The position numbers and the translations under genes are program-made. The notes under the pieces were generated by a model. The model saw only the letters and a program-made list of their open reading frames with translations. It did not search any database and was not told the DNA's origin. A stretch of 64,000 nucleotides of DNA from Flammeovirgaceae bacterium UBA1842 (GTDB lineage Bacteria; Bacteroidota; Bacteroidia; Cytophagales; Cyclobacteriaceae): the NCBI GenBank assembly GCA_002338655.1, contig DDIU01000021.1, positions 1 to 64,000 of the forward strand. Direction: 5' to 3'. Each line of letters opens with the position of its first letter. Positions within the stretch are counted from its first letter, which is position 1. Positions 58,532-64,000 of this stretch are shown here, piece after piece.

Positions 58532-59187
58532 CTAAATCTATAACCAAACTGTAATATGGGAAGAGGTAAATACAACTCTCTTTTCCCGTCTTCCTTTAGT
58601 GTGTTATTTCCATACTGGATATCAAACCCTTTAATTTTGCCCGAAGTTCGGTAATCTTGAAAAGAAATTGCCAAACCAAATCCAGTTTCGAAATATATTT
58701 TTGCTCCTAAATTTACAATCATACCGGATTTCACATTTATTCTCCAATCTTGGCGAATAACGTTATAGGTATCATATTGAAAATATAGACATGAGAAGTC
58801 ATCCATACAGTTGAACCCAAATGTTCTTGAGCGATTAAATTTGATATAAAAATAATCTACTCCCACCCCCATAAAAAATATTACTCTTTTACTCTCTTCA
58901 AAATAATATCGAAAGTCCGTGTTAAGTTTTACACCTGATCTATCATTGAAATCAGTATTGTAACTATCATCATACATATTCATTATGTAACCAGCACCAA
59001 TTGAAATATTTGATTTAGGAGAAAGGTGATTTTCGTAGGTCAACTGAATAGTGGGAAATCTATTTAACAGATATAGTGGGTTTACCTTTAATATTCTACG
59101 GGGTTTTAAATTTAAAGGTACGCTGTCATTCTGGGACATTACAACAGAGAAAACCATGCATAAAAGTGCTGCTAAAATTATTCTCAT
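58528..59187 (-). CDS. Small outer-membrane barrel protein
   Basis: A 219-aa exported protein (signal peptide ending VVMSQ, residue ~19). It then shows strands rich in aromatic residues and glycine (KVNPLYLLNRFPTIQLTYENHLSPKSNISIGAGYIMNMY, FFMGVGVDYFYIKFNRSRTFGFN, NLGAKIYFETGFGLAISFQDY) ending in FGYRFR, an OMP-like C-terminus. It overlaps metH and the upstream LVIVD lipoprotein gene by 4 bp each. The function is unknown; it may be the partner of the two lipoproteins. Confidence 0.75.
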   Translation of the reverse strand: MRIILAALLCMVFSVVMSQNDSVPLNLKPRRILKVNPLYLLNRFPTIQLTYENHLSPKSNISIGAGYIMNMYDDSYNTDFNDRSGVKLNTDFRYYFEESKRVIFFMGVGVDYFYIKFNRSRTFGFNCMDDFSCLYFQYDTYNVIRQDWRINVKSGMIVNLGAKIYFETGFGLAISFQDYRTSGKIKGFDIQYGNNTLKEDGKRELYLPLPILQFGYRFR

Positions 59188-59924
59188 TTCTGACCAACAG
59201 CAATTTTACTAAGAAACTGAAGGGCTTCTGAATTAGAGATATCATACTGGTAAATGCCATCACCACCTGTTAAAATAACTCGGTTTTGGGTAATTATTAC
59301 ATCATAAGCGTTAACAGCAAGACTATTAATATCAACTGGTACCTTAGGATCACTTACATCAATTATTTTTAAACCATTTGTTCCCTGGCATACGTATAAT
59401 GCATTTCCATTAATTCCAAGTCCATATGGTGATTGAACATCAGTTAATGATTTTATTAGAACAGGATGGCTTATATCTGAAATATCAATAATTTCAACTA
59501 CATTTTCTCCAGTAAACTGCCCACAACTGTTTACCCTTAAGCTCACATAGGCATAGTTACCATTTACTACTATCGGATCGCAAGCTGTAGCATGCGTATA
59601 GGTTGATATTGGCGTAGGAATACCCTCTTCCATACTGTAGATGTAAACTGCATCGTTAGCTCCAATAAACAAATATTGCCCATATGGAAAAATTGTTTCT
59701 ATGCCTACTCCCAAATCTACGGAAGCTATTTCGCTAAGATTGCCCTGTGAAATATCAAATGTTTTCAACTGAGTATTGTTGACTACGTACATTAGGTTGC
59801 CATTGATTGTAAATCTTGCCAAAGATCCTCCAGCGCCTGAAGAATTTAAAGGCCCAATACTGCTTTCTTCTCCCGAGCAGGAGCAAATGGTTATTAAAAA
59901 TATGATATATAGAATCCCTCTCAT
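59184..59924 (-). CDS. LVIVD-repeat lipoprotein
   Basis: A 246-aa lipoprotein; the lipidated Cys is the second one in ICSCSGEES, followed by an acidic SGEES that resembles the export signal of Bacteroidota surface lipoproteins. The mature chain is a beta-propeller of LVIVD-type repeats (LKTFDISQGNLSEIASVDLGVG, VVEIIDISDISHPVLIKSLTD, LKIIDVSDPKVPVDINSLAVN, IYQYDISNSEALQFLSKIAVG). LVIVD proteins are presumed binding scaffolds. It overlaps both neighbours by 4 bp. Confidence 0.82.
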   Translation of the reverse strand: MRGILYIIFLITICSCSGEESSIGPLNSSGAGGSLARFTINGNLMYVVNNTQLKTFDISQGNLSEIASVDLGVGIETIFPYGQYLFIGANDAVYIYSMEEGIPTPISTYTHATACDPIVVNGNYAYVSLRVNSCGQFTGENVVEIIDISDISHPVLIKSLTDVQSPYGLGINGNALYVCQGTNGLKIIDVSDPKVPVDINSLAVNAYDVIITQNRVILTGGDGIYQYDISNSEALQFLSKIAVGQK

Positions 59925-60451
59925 CTAAAACATTGTGGATTATATAATTGAGTCAACTTCCAACCCCGGAGTAAATGTGCTCTCGCATCATCTACACATT
60001 CAAAGTAATTATTATCTTGTGGTGGTAGTTGCTCGTTATATGTATATATAGATTTTTTCCTATCAAGTTCTACTGGATTTTTAATGTCCGAAATATCAAT
60101 AGCCACCAAATCGTTAATTTGATCTGCATAAAGAATAAACCCTTTTATTGCAATATCGACATTGCCTATAATCCTAATAAACCCTAAGGATTTAGGGTTT
60201 TTCGGATCAGCATTGTCAAAAACATGCACTCCTTTCAATCTATCATTGATTAGGAGATACTGCTGGTATATGTATATTTTACCTGGATTCTCTATAGGTT
60301 GATCGTTTACAAATGCAATCTCTAAATCGTCTTCAGTTGCATAAATTGGCTGATAGCCCATTACTTCTCCAGCTGGAAACTCAGCGGGTCCCTCATTATA
60401 GTAACAGGCATTTAGTGCCAATATTATTAAAATAAAAATAAGGGTTCTCAA
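59921..60451 (-). CDS. LVIVD-like lipoprotein, first gene of the metH operon
   Basis: A 176-aa lipoprotein with lipobox LNAC (Cys16). It contains LVIVD-type strand sets (GVHVFDNADPKNPKSLGFIRIIGNVDIAIKGFILYAD, LVAIDISDIKNPVELDRKKSIYTYNEQ) and ends after RGWKLTQLYNPQCFR. It overlaps the next lipoprotein by 4 bp. It is shorter than its neighbour and may be a partial propeller that pairs with it; that is inference. Confidence 0.78.
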   Translation of the reverse strand: MRTLIFILIILALNACYYNEGPAEFPAGEVMGYQPIYATEDDLEIAFVNDQPIENPGKIYIYQQYLLINDRLKGVHVFDNADPKNPKSLGFIRIIGNVDIAIKGFILYADQINDLVAIDISDIKNPVELDRKKSIYTYNEQLPPQDNNYFECVDDARAHLLRGWKLTQLYNPQCFR

Positions 60452-60534
60452 CTTGGTATATTTAGTGTATAGATTATTACGTAATTAAATATAGTTAAGT
60501 ATTTTTAGATAATATCTGATCAAATAATATTAAT

Positions 60535-61434
60535 TTGAAGTTAGCAGCCATAGACATCGGATCCAATGCCATCAGGTTACAGGTGACAGCCACCATACGG
60601 ACCAAGGGTGAGCTTAACTTCAAAAAGATCGAATATGTGCGCTTCCCACTAAGGTTAGGTCAGGATGTTTTCAATACGGGCAGTATTAGTAAACAAAAGA
60701 AAATTAAATTCAAAAAACTGATGCGGGCTTTTAAAATCCTCATCGATCTCTATGAAGTGGATGATTATATGGCCTGTGCCACTTCAGCCATGCGCGAAGC
60801 AAAAAATGGTGCTGAAATCATCAAAGAAGTAGAAGAAGATATTAAGTTAAAAATAAAGATTATAGATGGTGCTAATGAGGCACTCCTGATCAACAATGCC
60901 ATCAACTCGTTCTTAGATAATAAAAGTACTTATCTCCATATTGATGTAGGTGGTGGCAGCACGGAGCTCACCCTTATTAAAGGAGCGGAAAAGTTAATTT
61001 CCAAGTCATTCAAAATCGGTTCCGTCAGGCGACTGGAGCGCCATGATTCACCAATAATCTGGGGAAAAATGAAGAAATGGATTATTGATCACTGCAGTAA
61101 ATATGGGGGCAAAATAACGGCTGTAGGAACGGGTGGCAACATCAATAAACTATTTGAGCTTGGTGAAAAACAAAAGGGTGAAAAAATGACAATTACCCAG
61201 CTTAAAGAGGTTCAAGATTTTGTAAGAAAAATGTCTATCGAGGATCGGATTAATGAACTACAACTCAATCCTGATCGTGCGGATGTGATTATACCTGCTT
61301 CGGAAATCTACATTGCCGTTATGGAATGGTCAAAAACCAGAAACATTATTGTGCCTGAAGTAGGGCTTAAAGATGGCATCATGCAGCATCTATATTTGAG
61401 AAATACTCAAAAGGAGAAAGTTAAGTTTAGTTAA
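60535..61434 (+). CDS. ppx: Exopolyphosphatase / Ppx-GppA phosphatase family
   Basis: A 299-aa protein of the actin-like Ppx/GppA fold. It opens LAAIDIGSNAIRLQVTATI (phosphate-1 motif), followed by VDDYMACATSAMREAKNGAEII and YLHIDVGGGSTELTLI (phosphate-2 motif) and VGTGGNINKLFELG. It degrades polyphosphate chains or the guanosine pentaphosphate. It is the short (~300-aa) form that lacks the C-terminal HD-like domain. Translation starts at TTG 60535. It is convergent with ppk1, which makes polyphosphate, so the two form a synthesis/degradation pair. Confidence 0.93.
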   Translation: MKLAAIDIGSNAIRLQVTATIRTKGELNFKKIEYVRFPLRLGQDVFNTGSISKQKKIKFKKLMRAFKILIDLYEVDDYMACATSAMREAKNGAEIIKEVEEDIKLKIKIIDGANEALLINNAINSFLDNKSTYLHIDVGGGSTELTLIKGAEKLISKSFKIGSVRRLERHDSPIIWGKMKKWIIDHCSKYGGKITAVGTGGNINKLFELGEKQKGEKMTITQLKEVQDFVRKMSIEDRINELQLNPDRADVIIPASEIYIAVMEWSKTRNIIVPEVGLKDGIMQHLYLRNTQKEKVKFS

Positions 61435-61545
61435 ACTGGATGTGTATAGATTTTGTTGTGTTTGTGTATATCAATTAAAGACATGCATAAAAGAACAAAT
61501 ATTGAGTTTGAGGGATTTTGACTTAATAACTGTAAGCTTATAAAC

Positions 61546-63732
61546 TTATGCTTCAGTATCACCTGAGGCTGTTTCCAGTTCCTCCGTATATATTTCATCA
61601 AGAGACTCTTCAACAGGTACTGTATGTACTACCAAATCAAGATCCATTAAATTCTCTTTTGTTACATTATAAAACTCTTTGTGCACATTGAATGCTGGCT
61701 CCCCATTCAATTCCTTTTTAACATAACTACCATCTACCTGCATCACATAAGTATTCACATTGTCCATTAAATTGTACTGAAGAATGTTTTTCACCTGCCG
61801 TTGGATAAGATCGTCATTGATTAAAAATAAAGACTCCAATCTGCGTTCGAAACTTCGCACCATCATATCTGCACTACCAATATAGACAGTTTCTTGCCCC
61901 CCATTATGAAAATAATATATTCGCGAATGTTCTAAATAATGACCTACGATAGAAATTACTTCAATATTTTCACTCAACCCTATTCTACCCGGTCGTAAAC
62001 AACACATTCCCCTTACTATCAATTTTATAGGCACCCCAGCCTGTGAGGCTGCATAGAGTTCATCTATACTTTCCTTGTCCTGCAGTGAATTAATTTTAAT
62101 AACAATTCCTGATGGAATCCCTTTTTTAGCATTTTCGGCTTCGTTTCTTATGAGCGCCACTAACTGCTGGCGCATGTCTTTTGGTGCTGTAATCAGGTTT
62201 TTGTAAACACTCGGCATCGAATGTCCGGTGATTACATTAAAAAATTCCGAAACGTCATGGGCATAATCATCATCCGTAGTAAGTAAGCTTAAATCCGTGT
62301 ACAGTTTCGAAGTCGATTCATTATAATTCCCGCTCGATAAATGTACATATCTGGTTACTTTATCCCCTTCCTTACGGACTATGAGCATCAGTTTAGTATG
62401 CGTTTTAAAACTGCTTATCCCATAGATCACAAAACAACCAGCCTTTTGAAGGCGTTGTGCCTCGCGTAAATTATTTTCCTCATCAAACCGGGCTTTCACT
62501 TCAAATAACACCGCCACATGCTTACCATTCTCAGCTGCCTTTAGTAAGGCTGCAGTAACCCTAGACTCTTTAGCCAATCTGTAAATAGTGATCTTTATGG
62601 CCAGTACACCCTGATCTTCAGCTGCCCTTTCAAGTAAATCCACCAGCGGCTCAATGTTATTATACGGATGATGGAGCAAAACATCACGGTCTTTCAGCAC
62701 CTCAAAAATATTATCCTCCACAATCTCAGGATAACTTATTGGAGGCACTACATCGGGCATTTCGGAGAGCATATCCTTAAATTCAGGATGCTTTACAATC
62801 TCCCAAAGCCCTGTAAAATCCAGTAAGCTCTTCTTTTTATATCTGAATATATTTTCGTCTTTCAGTTCCCAGCGTTCTTTTAGCATTTTTAGCATCCAAC
62901 TATTTGGCCTACCAACTATCTCTAAGCGAACAACACGACCCGTTCTTCTAGTTTTAAGTTTTTGTTTGAGTTCTTCCAGAAAATTGGCCTCGATATCGTC
63001 ACTTTCTTCCAATGTAAAATCGCCATTTCTGGTGATACGGAATAGACTGATAGATTCAATCTTTACATTTCGGAACAGATGATGAACATTGTTTTTTATA
63101 ATGTCCTCTAATGGCACAAAGTGAATAAGGTCATCATATTCTATTTCAAAAAACCGGGGGATATTGGAAGGTATCTGAATAAAATTCAGTTTTTTGTTTT
63201 CGTCCTCCAGGCTTTTTGTAACCACACCCAGCACCAGTCTGTTGGTACTTAATATCGGAAACGTATGATAACTGTCATACGTCATTGGGGTTAGCATTGG
63301 GTAGACAGTGGTCTCAAAGTATTGATTGACCTTATGCTTATCTTCCTGTTTTAACTTTTTATAGCCCGTGATAGCAAATCCATTACTTTCAAACTGCGAT
63401 GACAATTGTTTCATAAAAAGCACTTGCTGATCATCACTGAATTGCTTCGCTTTTGATAATAATACTTGCTTAAAAGGGGTTTCACGAAGGCCTGAGTAGT
63501 CAAATCGTTGCTTACCGTAGTCTAAATAATTATATAAACTCCCTACCCTAATGGTGAAAAATTCGTCAAGATTAGAGCTGGTTATAGCTAGAAATTTGAG
63601 CCTTTCTATCAGGCTCTTATTTTCATCTTTGGCCTGATCCAACACACGATGATTGAATGTCAACCAACTCAGATCACGGCTGATGTAATTACTCTGTGCT
63701 ATTTCCTTTTTAAATCTTTCAGGAATGACCAT
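61546..63732 (-). CDS. ppk1: Polyphosphate kinase 1
   Basis: A 728-aa enzyme transferring the ATP gamma-phosphate to polyphosphate at the inner membrane. Domains: N-terminal helical part (NYISRDLSWLTFNHRVLDQAKDENKSLIERLKFLAITSSNLDEFFTIRVGSL), central part with HPYNNIEPLVDLLERAAEDQGVLAIKITIYRLA, and the catalytic histidine region FKTHTKLMLIVRKEGDKVTRYVHLSSGNYNESTSKLYTDLSLLTTDDDYAHDVSEFFN. A late GRIGLSENIEVISIVGHYLEHSRIYYFHNGGQETVYIGSADMMVRSFERRLESLFLI block is also typical. The length is usual for the family. It is convergent with ppx. Confidence 0.97.
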   Translation of the reverse strand: MVIPERFKKEIAQSNYISRDLSWLTFNHRVLDQAKDENKSLIERLKFLAITSSNLDEFFTIRVGSLYNYLDYGKQRFDYSGLRETPFKQVLLSKAKQFSDDQQVLFMKQLSSQFESNGFAITGYKKLKQEDKHKVNQYFETTVYPMLTPMTYDSYHTFPILSTNRLVLGVVTKSLEDENKKLNFIQIPSNIPRFFEIEYDDLIHFVPLEDIIKNNVHHLFRNVKIESISLFRITRNGDFTLEESDDIEANFLEELKQKLKTRRTGRVVRLEIVGRPNSWMLKMLKERWELKDENIFRYKKKSLLDFTGLWEIVKHPEFKDMLSEMPDVVPPISYPEIVEDNIFEVLKDRDVLLHHPYNNIEPLVDLLERAAEDQGVLAIKITIYRLAKESRVTAALLKAAENGKHVAVLFEVKARFDEENNLREAQRLQKAGCFVIYGISSFKTHTKLMLIVRKEGDKVTRYVHLSSGNYNESTSKLYTDLSLLTTDDDYAHDVSEFFNVITGHSMPSVYKNLITAPKDMRQQLVALIRNEAENAKKGIPSGIVIKINSLQDKESIDELYAASQAGVPIKLIVRGMCCLRPGRIGLSENIEVISIVGHYLEHSRIYYFHNGGQETVYIGSADMMVRSFERRLESLFLINDDLIQRQVKNILQYNLMDNVNTYVMQVDGSYVKKELNGEPAFNVHKEFYNVTKENLMDLDLVVHTVPVEESLDEIYTEELETASGDTEA

Positions 63733-63858
63733 CGTTATAAAAAAATTAAGGTTTTCATCTAAAATACAGAAACAACATTAAATAGCGAAAAGTGCTTCGG
63801 GGCGTAGTTCTAAATCTTCGACTAAATAATAAGACATAGGAAGCGCATAAACTAAAAA

Positions 63859-63898
63859 AGGTCTTCGACAGGCTCAGACTTGAGCTTGTCGAAGACCT
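63859..63898. repeat. Dispersed-type intergenic hairpin (CTTCGACAGGCTCAG class)
   Basis: An 18-bp near-perfect inverted repeat (63859-63876 and 63881-63898, one mismatch) with a 4-nt loop lies in gene-free DNA upstream of ppk1. The CTTCGACAGGCTCAG core is a widely seen bacterial intergenic repeat. The remaining 100 bases to the end of the window hold only short frames and nothing I can support. Confidence 0.7.
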
Positions 63899-64000
63899 AA
63901 GTCTTATTCAAGAACTACTGTATATATCAGCTTACCTATTTTGGTGGCCTTTATTTTCCAATGAAGAAGTTTAAGATCTAAGATCAAATATCAACATTGG

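Noticed and set aside
63901..64000. Possible C-terminal T9SS-like tail on the minus strand at the right edge (ends GKLIYTVVLE)
   Set aside because: The frame is closed by a stop about 30 codons upstream, so nothing longer is supported.
1..64000. CRISPR arrays, tRNA or rRNA genes
   Set aside because: No regularly spaced repeats and no tRNA-like cloverleaf or rRNA sequence were recognised in the intergenic regions by eye; a tRNAscan and CRISPR-finder run would be decisive.

Overview
The window looks like a chromosome segment of an AT-rich Bacteroidota, most likely order Cytophagales. Supporting signs are TAnnTTTG promoter boxes (miaB, dnaB, mpl, pckA, a TPR gene, an M16 peptidase), a surface protein with the Ig-like repeats typical of gliding/T9SS adhesins, many lipoproteins and small outer-membrane barrels, split transketolase, stand-alone MetH N-terminal half, OmpH, DUF151, the miaB/sigma-54 activator/lptE/secG cluster, and a SiaB/SiaC pair. 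The genus is an inference; no rRNA or tRNA gene was seen.

Layout. 1-6.7 kb (minus): a cell-envelope locus made of a membrane-anchored STAND NTPase with a WD40 propeller, an outer-membrane barrel, a beta-propeller-like lipoprotein and the start of a large secreted adhesin. 6.8-13.0 kb (minus): a 1053-aa transporter/HEAT/cyclic-nucleotide-binding fusion, OmpH-like chaperone, rhomboid protease, a conserved acidic protein, a holin-like membrane protein and gamma-carbonic anhydrase. 13.1-20.0 kb (plus): YceI lipoprotein, pabB, then the miaB / sigma-54 activator / lptE / TPR / secG run. 20.1-27.4 kb: hypothetical gene, groES-groEL, siaC-siaB, POT peptide transporter, pckA. 27.4-33.7 kb: coiled-coil lipoprotein, CNT nucleoside transporter, DUF151 nuclease, etfA-etfB, small TPR gene, MDR oxidoreductase. 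33.7-38.7 kb: dnaB and divergent mpl-like ligase flanking a 320-bp AT-rich region with DnaA-box matches, then an exonuclease and an M48 lipoprotein.

38.8-48.6 kb (plus): FAH-family enzyme, M23 peptidase, Bcp peroxiredoxin, M16 peptidase, a 143-bp MITE-like inverted repeat, then split transketolase interrupted by a secreted vWA protein and followed by methylglyoxal synthase. 48.6-56.2 kb is more accessory: DUF6265-like protein, a LysE exporter just downstream of a possible attC half-site, a P1B-4 metal ATPase, an sdpR/sdpI pair with a perfect operator palindrome, an alpha/beta hydrolase, an AI-2E family permease and a cupin. 56.2-57.5 kb is a REP-like repeat block with an IS200/RAYT-type transposase, an internally deleted derivative of it, and a fragment of a second metH 3' end. 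57.5-60.5 kb: a translationally coupled four-gene operon (two LVIVD lipoproteins, a barrel protein, metH N-terminal half). 60.5-63.7 kb: ppx and ppk1, convergent, for polyphosphate metabolism.

Best leads: the envelope STAND locus (1-6.7 kb), the REP/transposase block with its metH remnant (56.2-57.6 kb), the possible replication origin between dnaB and mpl (35.3-35.6 kb), and the SdpRI operator. Gene direction changes around 35.4 kb: 21 of 32 genes to the left are on the minus strand and 18 of 26 to the right are on the plus strand. No CRISPR array, prophage or polyketide/peptide cluster was found.
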